A DNA stretch of 9,684 bases, from NCBI GenBank assembly GCA_043758125.1, contig JAYVOC010000160.1, forward strand, positions 1 through 9,684, given 5' to 3'. Shown one piece after another: positions 1 through 6,932 of this stretch. This stretch comes from JANXSD01 sp043758125. Its GTDB lineage: Bacteria; Bacteroidota; Bacteroidia; AKYH767-A; OLB10. Positions within the stretch are counted from its first letter, which is position 1; each line of letters starts with the position of its first letter. Made by a program: the position numbers and the translations under genes. The notes under the pieces were generated by a model. That model worked only from the letters and a program-made list of their open reading frames with translations, ran no database searches and had not been told where the DNA came from.

Positions 1-417
1 TACGCTTCCAACACAATTCCCAATGTTTATTCATCGCATTTTTTTGAACATTTATTTAGAAAAGAATCTTTAACATTATTGCAAGAATGTTTTCGGGTAA
101 TGAAAAAAGATGGATGTATACGAATTTGTGTTCCATCTTTAGTTCAAGAAGTCGATAAAATTAAAACGGCAATTGCAGCTTATGATAATGGAGATATAAT
201 TCCAGTACAAAAATATGTTACATGGAATATAGTAGGTTATAGCTCTTATTATTCTAATCATCATTGGATGTATAATTCGAAAGAGCTTGCCTCAATTCTA
301 AAAGAAGCTGGTTTCTCGGAAATTACAGAATGTAGTTATCATCAAGGAACAATGATAGATGTAGATGTATTAGATAATAGAAATGGAATCTATTACGAAG
401 CCTTTAAAAGGATTTGA
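1..417 (+). CDS. Class I SAM-dependent methyltransferase, 5'-truncated by window edge
   Basis: The reading frame is open from base 1, so the true start lies upstream; the visible 138 residues are the C-terminal part. Directly visible are SSHFFEHL (visible residues 11-18), matching the 'S-H-x-x-E-H-L' element after motif II/III of class I methyltransferases, and ECFRVMKKDG (29-38), matching the usual 'E-x-x-R-V-L-K-P-G-G' element. VPSL follows, and later HHWMY (nt 259-273) and KEAGF, as found in methyltransferases of polysaccharide clusters. The SAM-binding glycine-rich motif I is off the window. It probably methylates a glycan, sugar nucleotide or other small acceptor in the cytoplasm; the substrate cannot be read from the sequence. 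A TTG at nt 79 could be mistaken for a start but lies inside the conserved domain. The stop (415-417) is 8 bases before the ATG of the next gene. Confidence 0.85.
   Translation, partial: YASNTIPNVYSSHFFEHLFRKESLTLLQECFRVMKKDGCIRICVPSLVQEVDKIKTAIAAYDNGDIIPVQKYVTWNIVGYSSYYSNHHWMYNSKELASILKEAGFSEITECSYHQGTMIDVDVLDNRNGIYYEAFKRI
406..412 (+). promoter_or_regulatory. Weak Shine-Dalgarno-like AAAAGGA that helps choose the next start
   Basis: AAAAGGA lies 13 bases before the ATG at 426 but only 1 base before the TTG at 414. If it is used, only the ATG is at a workable (slightly long) distance. Most other genes here have no recognisable Shine-Dalgarno sequence, as is common in Bacteroidota, so the purine run may be incidental. 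Confidence 0.3.
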
Positions 418-425
418 AAAATAAA

Positions 426-1616
426 ATGGAAAGTAAGCCAATCGTTATTTACCTATCACCTTACGACATATTACGACCTCGCACAAACCAGGTAAGTGAT
501 GTGCGTTTCAGCGAGGGGTTTTCTCAGAATGGCTGTGAAGTACATTTAATAACACCATTTGTATATAGATCAGATAATATTAGTAAAGATTCCGTGCAAG
601 AAATTTATGGATTAGAATCACCTATTCAAATTCATTATTTAGCAACAAATTTTAAAAAAGATATTTCAGGAAAATTAAGTTCATATCTATTAGCATTGTT
701 AACAACGATTAAAGTTTTTTCGCTAATAAAAAAAACACCTTCAAACAAAAGAATTTATATAATTTCAAGAAGTGCATATTTATTACAAGCTTTATTATCT
801 ACAAGAAAAATTTTTGAAACAAAATTTAAAAATAGTACTTTAATATTTTGGGCTCATGACTTTAAAGAAAAATCAGCCTTTTTGAAAGTATATAAGGAAT
901 GCGACTTCTTACTGGCAACAAATAGTACCATTATTAATGATTTATGCAAATTAGGTGTAAAACCCCTTGAAAGAACACACGTTACACTAAATCCAATTAC
1001 TAAAGCGCAATCAGAATTTAAAATCTCTAAAGAAGACGCGCGTAAACTAATTGGGTTAGAAAAAATCAACGAGCCTTTACTTGTTTATACAGGAAAAGTT
1101 GCAATCGACTATAACGAAGAGTTGGAATTTATTCTAAAAGCAGTAGCCCTAAATCCCAACATTAAATTAATATGTACAGGTGGCAAACCAGATGCGATTA
1201 GTTATTGGCAAAATTGGTGTAATAAAAGAAAAATAAATAATGTTATTTTTACTGGATATATAAATGATTATAGTAAAATAAAGTATTATCAATACTCAGC
1301 AGACATCTTAATATCTTACTATACTAAGCAAGGGCATGATGTTAAATATAATTTACCTAACAAAATTTGTGAATATATGTTGAGTGGAAATATTATACTT
1401 TCACCTAATTATCCAGCAACGAGGGATTTGCTTACTGACGATAATTGTTGCTTTACAGTTCCAGAAAACGAAGTAGAGTTGTCGAAAAGTATAAATTTTA
1501 TTCTTGAAAACAAAGTGCTTATGAGTGCAAAAGCAACTAACGCAAAACTCTTAGTTTCAGAAATAACATTTAAAAAAAGAGGGGAAATGATATTAAATTT
1601 TCTTCAAAAGTTTTAA
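426..1616 (+). CDS. GT4-like glycosyltransferase (GT-B fold)
   Basis: This 396-residue protein has the length and two-domain layout of GT-B glycosyltransferases, which move a sugar from a nucleotide donor to a lipid-linked glycan at the cytoplasmic membrane face. The N-terminal domain begins with a short beta strand (IVIYLSPYD) and continues with SDVRFSEGF and a second strand near VHLITPF. The C-terminal donor domain starts near LLVYTGK (218-224), continues through ICTGG (249-253) and VIFTGYI (273-279), and ends with LPNKICEYMLSGN (310-322) plus PATRDLL (330-336). That last block matches the 'P-x-K-x-x-E-Y-x-x-x-G' donor-site region of GT4 proteins. I chose ATG 426 over the in-frame TTG 414, which overlaps the upstream stop: ATG is the commoner codon and sits at a plausible distance from AAAAGGA. 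The N-terminal half is poorly conserved, so the acceptor and sugar are unknown. The stop overlaps the next ATG (TAATG). Confidence 0.85.
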   Translation: MESKPIVIYLSPYDILRPRTNQVSDVRFSEGFSQNGCEVHLITPFVYRSDNISKDSVQEIYGLESPIQIHYLATNFKKDISGKLSSYLLALLTTIKVFSLIKKTPSNKRIYIISRSAYLLQALLSTRKIFETKFKNSTLIFWAHDFKEKSAFLKVYKECDFLLATNSTIINDLCKLGVKPLERTHVTLNPITKAQSEFKISKEDARKLIGLEKINEPLLVYTGKVAIDYNEELEFILKAVALNPNIKLICTGGKPDAISYWQNWCNKRKINNVIFTGYINDYSKIKYYQYSADILISYYTKQGHDVKYNLPNKICEYMLSGNIILSPNYPATRDLLTDDNCCFTVPENEVELSKSINFILENKVLMSAKATNAKLLVSEITFKKRGEMILNFLQKF

Positions 1617-2611
1617 TGGAAAACAAAAAACTAAAATATTATTTACAGCATGGCTATCGTGGTAGTATAAGTGGCGCATTGGCAATTTTATGGCCAAATT
1701 TTATTAATAACTATGCAGCTATAAAAACATTAAGTTTAATAAAAACAACCTCGAATACTCAAAATTCAAATCAAACTGTCTCATTAGAAAGCTTCACTTG
1801 GAAAAATACACATGCAGAAAACATTAAAATCATATTAAATGAATATCATTTAGAATCATTGTATGCCACAATAGTTCATGGCAGCATTTCAACAAATGAA
1901 ATTGTAAATTATAGTGATTTTGATGGCATTTTAATTATTGATGAATCGAAAATTAAATCTGTAAAAGAATTAAAATTACTTCGGCAACTTATTATTCGAA
2001 CAGAATTAGAGATGATGAAAATGGATGCATTACAACATCATGGTTGGCAAATCATTTTAAAAAGTGAAATGTCAAACTATTACGACTCCACCTTTCCGTT
2101 ACTTTTAATGCGAAAAGGGAAGTCACTTTTCCATGAACATAGTACAATAAATTTTTACGTAAACCCAGAAAATCAAAACTACAAAATTGGTTTTAGTAAT
2201 TTAAAAATAAGTATTTTAAAAAAAATTGCTTCTGGAGAATTACAAAATAATTTTTATACATTTAAAAATTTTATATCAGAGTTACTATTGATCCCTGCAT
2301 TATACTATCAAGCTTTGAATAATGAACCCATATTTAAAAAAGATAGTTTTGAATGGATAGAAAATAATTTAGAAAAGAAATACTATTCAATCTTTGTAGA
2401 TTTGTCTGAGTTAAGAGCAAATTGGAAACAAGGTGAAGTTGATGAATCAAAAGAACGTTTAGCTAATAAATTGAAATTACTAAAGATAGTATCGAATCAA
2501 TTTAGAACGAAGTTGCCAGCGAGATATAAAGAATGGCTTAATCCAATAAGAAAAGAAATGTTGCTTCAAACATTGGATGAAATGACAAATAAAATAGATT
2601 TAAAAAATTAG
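1616..2611 (+). CDS. Nucleotidyltransferase-fold protein with helical C-terminal region
   Basis: The 331-residue product carries VHGSI (87-91), followed about ten residues later by YSDFDGILII (99-108). This is the hG[GS]...DxD signature of the DNA polymerase beta-type nucleotidyltransferase superfamily, with D101 and D103 as likely metal ligands. A third acidic residue is less clear; D137, just before LQHHGW (139-144), is a candidate. Roughly 55 residues of unassigned sequence precede the motif, and residues 190-331 look mostly helical. The family is known for moving NMP groups onto proteins, nucleic acids or small molecules, but classic nucleotide-sugar synthesis enzymes use a different fold, so this is not simply a sugar-nucleotide pyrophosphorylase. 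The start overlaps the previous stop (TAATG) and the stop overlaps the next GTG (TAGTG). An acceptor in glycan synthesis is inferred from context only; function unknown. Confidence 0.75.
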   Translation: MENKKLKYYLQHGYRGSISGALAILWPNFINNYAAIKTLSLIKTTSNTQNSNQTVSLESFTWKNTHAENIKIILNEYHLESLYATIVHGSISTNEIVNYSDFDGILIIDESKIKSVKELKLLRQLIIRTELEMMKMDALQHHGWQIILKSEMSNYYDSTFPLLLMRKGKSLFHEHSTINFYVNPENQNYKIGFSNLKISILKKIASGELQNNFYTFKNFISELLLIPALYYQALNNEPIFKKDSFEWIENNLEKKYYSIFVDLSELRANWKQGEVDESKERLANKLKLLKIVSNQFRTKLPARYKEWLNPIRKEMLLQTLDEMTNKIDLKN

Positions 2612-4119
2612 TGAAAAACCTTAAAATAGGCATACTTGTTTCGTCGGACCTAGTTCCCGCCTATATAAATAGGTGCATTGATGTATTGCAAAATTTTGAG
2701 GAAATACAATTAACTGTCTTAAAAATTAACTTGCCTTACGAAAGAAAAACAATTAGAGAAAAATTTGCAAATTTTCTTTTCAAATCGCCATTATTGTTAA
2801 AGCCTGAAAATATTAAATTAAAATCTCAACTTCTTACTACTTCTGAAGGAGCTAAAGTTGATTTTGTATTTTCTTTCAATAAATTTAATTCATCGGTTGG
2901 TGAAAACAATACAAACATATTCTACATTCAATATTTCTCCAACTTAACAAATAAATTCTCCAATTTCATTGCGTCGAAAACATATTATAATGAATCAAAT
3001 ATTGTAATATCAATTTATAACCACCAAGGAAAGTTGATGATTTCACATCGTCTAAAAACACACCTTCATAGTTATGCCAAAACGTTTCAATTAGTATTAA
3101 ATGATGTACCAAATTTGATCAGTGATTTTATAAAACGACACGATACAAATTTAATTAAATCAAATTTTGATGATGCTTCACTTGAAATTGATAACCCAAT
3201 CCCTCTAGTTAGTACATACTTGAAACAAATTAAGAATGTATTATTTCATCGATATAAAAATTTATTTGGATCAACAATCTGGAATGTTGGTAATATCAAT
3301 ATGCCAATTTCAGAATTTGTGTTCAATGCTAATTCTAAAGTTGAAATTGATTGGTTAGAACATAGTAAAGGGCAAAATTTTCAAGCCGATCCTTTCGGTG
3401 TTTTTGATGCGAATGAAGAATATATTTTATATGAATATTATGATTCTAAAAAGAAAAAAGGAATTATAAAAATAAAATCATCGATACATGACAAATCGGA
3501 CCAAATTATTTTAGAAACACCGTATCACTTAAGTTATCCCTTTCTATTTCAATTTGAAGATGAGTGGTATTGCATACCTGAACAATGTCAATCGAACCAA
3601 TTAGATCTTTATAAACTTGATAAATCATCTAGAAAATTGACATTTTGTAAAACAATCATCAATGAAATTGCAGCAGTAGATCCAACAATTCTATTTTATC
3701 AAGATAGATGGTGGCTTTTTTGCACTGATTCGAACAACAAAGGCGCCGATTTAAGATTAAATATTTATTTTGCCAATAATCCACTAGACAATTGGTTTCC
3801 TCATTCGCTTAATCCAGTAAAAACAGACATTAGCTCTGCAAGACCTGCCGGAACTCCATTTTTTTATAATGGAAAATTAATTAGACCATCCCAAAACAGT
3901 AGCAAAAGTTATGGGGGTAGCATCATAATTAATGAAATCGTTAAACTAACCACGACTGAGTTTCTAGAAATTAAATTAAAACAATTAAATCCGAATATAT
4001 TTGAAGGAAGTTATCCTGACGGAATTCATACAATTTCTTCATTTGGAAATTGTACATTAATTGATGGCAAACGTATTGAATACAAATTCAAACATTTTCT
4101 AAACAGATTATTAAGATAA
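2611..4119 (+). CDS. GINT1-like beta-propeller protein with diverged N-terminal domain, putative glycan transferase
   Basis: The C-terminal half of this 502-residue protein (about 225-500) has the repeated motifs of the beta-propeller domain named after the N-terminus of plant glucosamine inositolphosphorylceramide transferase 1, related in fold to GH43/GH68-type propellers. Visible blade motifs are ADPFG (259-263), HLSYPF (306-311), IPEQ (322-325), VDPTIL (356-361), WWLF (367-370), ARPAGTPFF (410-418) and GIHT (471-474). The N-terminal 190 residues start with a strand (LKIGILVSSD) and may be a degenerate formyltransferase-like domain, as in related bacterial fusions; I do not see a clear catalytic formyltransferase motif. 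No signal peptide is evident, so it is probably cytoplasmic. The GTG start is supported by the beta strand directly after it and by the TAGTG overlap. It lies between two nucleotidyltransferase-fold genes, suggesting a joint role. The family's biochemical activity in bacteria is not established to my knowledge. Confidence 0.7.
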   Translation: MKNLKIGILVSSDLVPAYINRCIDVLQNFEEIQLTVLKINLPYERKTIREKFANFLFKSPLLLKPENIKLKSQLLTTSEGAKVDFVFSFNKFNSSVGENNTNIFYIQYFSNLTNKFSNFIASKTYYNESNIVISIYNHQGKLMISHRLKTHLHSYAKTFQLVLNDVPNLISDFIKRHDTNLIKSNFDDASLEIDNPIPLVSTYLKQIKNVLFHRYKNLFGSTIWNVGNINMPISEFVFNANSKVEIDWLEHSKGQNFQADPFGVFDANEEYILYEYYDSKKKKGIIKIKSSIHDKSDQIILETPYHLSYPFLFQFEDEWYCIPEQCQSNQLDLYKLDKSSRKLTFCKTIINEIAAVDPTILFYQDRWWLFCTDSNNKGADLRLNIYFANNPLDNWFPHSLNPVKTDISSARPAGTPFFYNGKLIRPSQNSSKSYGGSIIINEIVKLTTTEFLEIKLKQLNPNIFEGSYPDGIHTISSFGNCTLIDGKRIEYKFKHFLNRLLR

Positions 4120-5105
4120 TGCGGTTACTGAAATTTATCAATCGACCGGAATTTAAATTGCGATCATCGTATGATGAAGCAATTAATATTATCTCAAGCG
4201 ATCTTATTAAAATTGAAGGTGTCAAGGCAATTTATCAGTTTGGAAATATTACAACGCCAGGAATATCTGATTTAGATTTATTGGTTGTAGTAAAAAATAA
4301 CATTAAAATCCAACAAAATGGCTTTGAAAATTATCCATCGAAATTAAAATATTTATTTACGCATGGTATAATGGCACTATGTGAAGATCATTTTGAAAAA
4401 AATAATTATTATAGCATTTGGAGTGATTATCATTTAATAAATGGAATAAATTCAATATCAGAAAATGGCGTTAAAAGATCGAATGAAGAGGAAACGATAT
4501 TGAAAAAGCAAATTGCACTTGAATTTATTTTAATGAATTATATTGACATAAAAATACAATTGGAATATGGCGTAATTAAATTACGATCGCTTTTACAACA
4601 TATCAAAGGTATTAAATACGATTTGGGATTCTTAAATATTACGCACATCTCGTTAAACCAATTGCTAGATGAATTAAATTATTGGATAAAAAATTGGTTT
4701 AACGCAACACCAAGCGATAAAGCATTAGCAGATTTTGTGTTTAGATTTGATAAAGTTTATCAGTTATTTGTAGAAGATATCTTTTCAAAGGAAATAATAT
4801 ATCTGCCAACAGCTGAATCAGTAAAAATCTCAAAAAAAATAATTATTGAAAATTCAAACAGCATTAGCTTTACAAGGAATGGATTTATTTTGCCACCAAT
4901 AATTCGTCTTTTCTCAGGAAATAAATTTATTAAAATGCAAAACAAATTGAATAGCTTCAATTTTCATGCACCATTTACAAATATTAGTAAAGATCAAATA
5001 CTAATAGATCGATTCATTTTTTTGAATGAGATGAAAACATATAACGATATTTATTTACCTAATTTTAGCACATTAACTTCAAGCATCACTGCAAAAATAA
5101 TATAG
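4119..5105 (+). CDS. Second nucleotidyltransferase-fold protein, divergent from the first
   Basis: The 328-residue product has YQFGN (39-43) followed by PGISDLDLLVVV (47-58), again the hG[GS]...DxD pattern of the pol-beta-type nucleotidyltransferase superfamily, with D51 and D53 as likely metal ligands. The usual Ser/Gly after the conserved Gly is Asn43, which could alter or weaken catalysis. The motif lies closer to the N-terminus than in the other nucleotidyltransferase-fold gene (residue 42 against 89). Beyond the motif the two proteins show no similarity I can see, so this is not a simple tandem duplication. Residues from about 120 onward are largely helical, including QIALEFILMNYIDIKIQLEY (131-150). 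The start overlaps the preceding stop (TAATG), and one base separates its stop from the methyltransferase gene. Substrate unknown; a role in decorating the glycan or its carrier is inferred from position alone. Confidence 0.7.
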   Translation: MRLLKFINRPEFKLRSSYDEAINIISSDLIKIEGVKAIYQFGNITTPGISDLDLLVVVKNNIKIQQNGFENYPSKLKYLFTHGIMALCEDHFEKNNYYSIWSDYHLINGINSISENGVKRSNEEETILKKQIALEFILMNYIDIKIQLEYGVIKLRSLLQHIKGIKYDLGFLNITHISLNQLLDELNYWIKNWFNATPSDKALADFVFRFDKVYQLFVEDIFSKEIIYLPTAESVKISKKIIIENSNSISFTRNGFILPPIIRLFSGNKFIKMQNKLNSFNFHAPFTNISKDQILIDRFIFLNEMKTYNDIYLPNFSTLTSSITAKII

Positions 5106-5106
5106 T

Positions 5107-5826
5107 ATGGAATTAAAAAACCCTGGTGCAGTAATTGAAAATAGCATTAGAATGAAATTGATGAACGATTTCTTCGCTAAATTCGGACATGCAGAAGTTT
5201 TACTCGACTTAGGTTGTGGTGCGCGACCTTATTACGAATGTTACGCCTCACATTTTGATCGTTCGATAGGCGCTGATCTAGCGGATTCTCCTTTCCCTAA
5301 AAAACAAATAGATATATATTGCTTCGCAACCAATGTTCCTTTGCCTGATGAAAGTGTAGATGTGATTTTATGTACTGAAGTACTTCAAGACATAGCCGAG
5401 CCCAATGATCTGATAAAGGAAGTTATGCGACTATTAAAACCAAACGGAATATTAGTGTTAACAGTTCCATTTCTCGTTCCCATTGCAGATGGTATCTATG
5501 ATCATAACAGATTTACTATTCACGGATTAAAATATCAGTTGACGAAAGGTGGTTTTGCAGTTCAAGAATTAATTCCAGTTTCAGATACATTTGGTGTGGC
5601 CATAACCTTATCGGTAAAACCAATACTCAAACTTTGGAATATCATTTCGAAAGCACTTCATATAAAGCTAATTTATAATTGGTTTAATCCATTATTATTC
5701 ATAACCGTAATATTACCGCAAATAATTTATTTAGCAACAAAACAGTTACCACTATTTAAACAATTATACAATCGTTTTAACTATGGTCCAATTGGCTATG
5801 TAAGCATCTCTAAGAAATTAAAATAA
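5107..5826 (+). CDS. Class I SAM-dependent methyltransferase with C-terminal hydrophobic segment
   Basis: The 239-residue protein has a complete SAM-binding fold: motif I LLDLGCGARP (32-41), the strand-2 acidic residue in IGADLAD (D57), VPLPDESVDVILCTEVL (77-93), and RLLKPNG (108-114) followed by VLTVPF (117-122). DHNRFT (132-137) and KGGF (147-150) are typical of methyltransferases in polysaccharide loci. Where many relatives have E-H-V/I after the 'TEVL' strand, this one has QDIAEP (94-99), so a commonly seen His is replaced by Asp. After the catalytic domain, LLFITVILPQIIYL (196-209) is a strongly hydrophobic stretch that may tether the enzyme to the membrane near lipid-linked intermediates. 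O-methylation of a glycan residue is the likeliest role; the acceptor is unknown. The start follows the previous stop by one base, and the stop overlaps the next ATG. Confidence 0.88.
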   Translation: MELKNPGAVIENSIRMKLMNDFFAKFGHAEVLLDLGCGARPYYECYASHFDRSIGADLADSPFPKKQIDIYCFATNVPLPDESVDVILCTEVLQDIAEPNDLIKEVMRLLKPNGILVLTVPFLVPIADGIYDHNRFTIHGLKYQLTKGGFAVQELIPVSDTFGVAITLSVKPILKLWNIISKALHIKLIYNWFNPLLFITVILPQIIYLATKQLPLFKQLYNRFNYGPIGYVSISKKLK

Positions 5827-6932
5827 TGTCAAGAATTAAAGTACTGCATATTTTATGGTCAGCATCTATGGGCGGAATTGGCCGTGTAGTTATTAACTTA
5901 TGCAATGCTCAACTTAGAAATGATCAACTTTCAATTGGTGTTCTTGTAGCGAAATCAGAAGGAGAATTGTTACCTCAATTAAAAACACTTGGAATAAAAA
6001 TTCATGAACCTGGATTCATAAAAGGTAATGACAAAAGTAAAGAAGTGTTGTTAAATTGCAAAAAAACTTTTGAAGAATACGACATACTTCACTTTCATTC
6101 ATTCAATCCAACATTAGCTAACATCGCAGTAAAAAGTAAAAAGAAAATAATATATACGGAACATGGCAACTTCGCATTTGGAAGAGAGATGACCATAAAG
6201 GATTATATCATTCGCTATTTTCAACAAAATTTTTTGAATAAGCAAGTAAATTTCATCACTTTCAATTCAGCGTTTTCAAAAATCACTTCTTTGAAAAGAT
6301 TTGGATTACAAAAAGTAAAAAATAAAGTTGTTTACAATGGTTGTGCCGAACTAAAAAAATCAATTAGCATAAGTGATTTTAAGCGTACAAAAGATGAAAT
6401 CCTAATTACAACAATTGGAAGGTTAGCAATTGTGAAAAGAATAGATCGATTACTAAATGCATATTCACTTTTTGGTCACTACAACTCCAGACTTATTATC
6501 GTTGGCGAAGGTCCTTTAAAGGAAGAACTAGAAAATATTTCAAGAGAAAAAGATATTACAAAAGATACTGTCTTTACTGGAATAAAAGACTCACAATCTA
6601 TACTTGAAATTACCGATATTTGTGTGTTTCCATCGCAAAATGAAGCTTTTGGTTTAGTTGCCATTGAAGCATATCAACAAGGAAAGCCAGTGATAGTATT
6701 TGCTGATGGTGGCGGACTTCCAGAATTGGTAAATCAAATAGAACCAGAATTGATTGTTAATTCGGAAAGTGAATTAGCAATATTACTTGAAAAAATGACA
6801 AAAGAAATTCATTTATATAATACTGAAGATAAAATTCTACTAAGAAAAACTTTTGCCAGAAAATTTACTATTGAAAAAATGGAGTCTGAATTATACAGTA
6901 TTTATAGCGAAGTGTTCAATGTGCGGAATTAA
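5826..6932 (+). CDS. GT4 family glycosyltransferase
   Basis: The 368-residue protein is a clear GT-B retaining glycosyltransferase of family GT4. The N-terminal domain opens with KVLHILWSASMGGIGRVV (5-22), containing the glycine-rich GGIGR loop of this family, and has YTEHG (110-114) at the acceptor side. The donor domain begins at TTIGRLAIVKRIDRLL (195-210) and continues with LIIVGEGPLKEEL (223-235) and VFTGI (249-253). It ends with FPSQNEAFGLVAIEAYQQGKP (268-288), which holds the E-x7-E pair (E273, E281) that contacts the nucleotide sugar. It acts in the cytoplasm or at the inner membrane face, adding one sugar to the growing oligosaccharide; donor and linkage cannot be told from sequence. 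Its last 14 bases overlap the start of the downstream amidotransferase gene in another frame, so the two are likely translationally coupled. Confidence 0.95.
   Translation: MSRIKVLHILWSASMGGIGRVVINLCNAQLRNDQLSIGVLVAKSEGELLPQLKTLGIKIHEPGFIKGNDKSKEVLLNCKKTFEEYDILHFHSFNPTLANIAVKSKKKIIYTEHGNFAFGREMTIKDYIIRYFQQNFLNKQVNFITFNSAFSKITSLKRFGLQKVKNKVVYNGCAELKKSISISDFKRTKDEILITTIGRLAIVKRIDRLLNAYSLFGHYNSRLIIVGEGPLKEELENISREKDITKDTVFTGIKDSQSILEITDICVFPSQNEAFGLVAIEAYQQGKPVIVFADGGGLPELVNQIEPELIVNSESELAILLEKMTKEIHLYNTEDKILLRKTFARKFTIEKMESELYSIYSEVFNVRN

Noticed and set aside
79..417. Reading the first gene as a complete 112-residue protein from TTG 79
   Set aside because: The frame is open to base 1, and residues before the TTG belong to the conserved methyltransferase fold (SSHFFEHL), so this is a truncated larger gene.
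414..425. TTG 414 as the start of the first glycosyltransferase
   Set aside because: It overlaps the previous stop, is a rare start codon, and has the only Shine-Dalgarno-like run a single base away; ATG 426 is preferred. The overlap pattern elsewhere in the locus keeps the TTG possible.
854..1069. Antisense open frame of 71 codons
   Set aside because: It lies entirely inside a clear glycosyltransferase gene and encodes no recognisable motif. Similar short antisense frames at 4760-4960, 6479-6664 and 8445-8693 were rejected for the same reason.
1616..5105. MNT/HEPN-type toxin-antitoxin or aminoglycoside nucleotidyltransferase resistance genes
   Set aside because: The proteins are much longer than MNT antitoxins, lack the G-S-x-A-R-G form of the motif and show no HEPN R-x4-6-H motif that I can see. 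The context is glycan synthesis, not defence or resistance.
1616..5105. Tandem duplication as the origin of the two nucleotidyltransferase-fold genes
   Set aside because: Motif placement (residue 89 against 42) and the surrounding residues differ, and no shared sequence beyond the short motif is visible. They look like distinct families.
6853..6918. An in-frame upstream ATG that would lengthen the amidotransferase by 22 residues
   Set aside because: It lies deep inside the upstream glycosyltransferase gene and would hide the catalytic Cys, which must follow the initiator Met. ATG 6919 gives the canonical M-C-G-I start.
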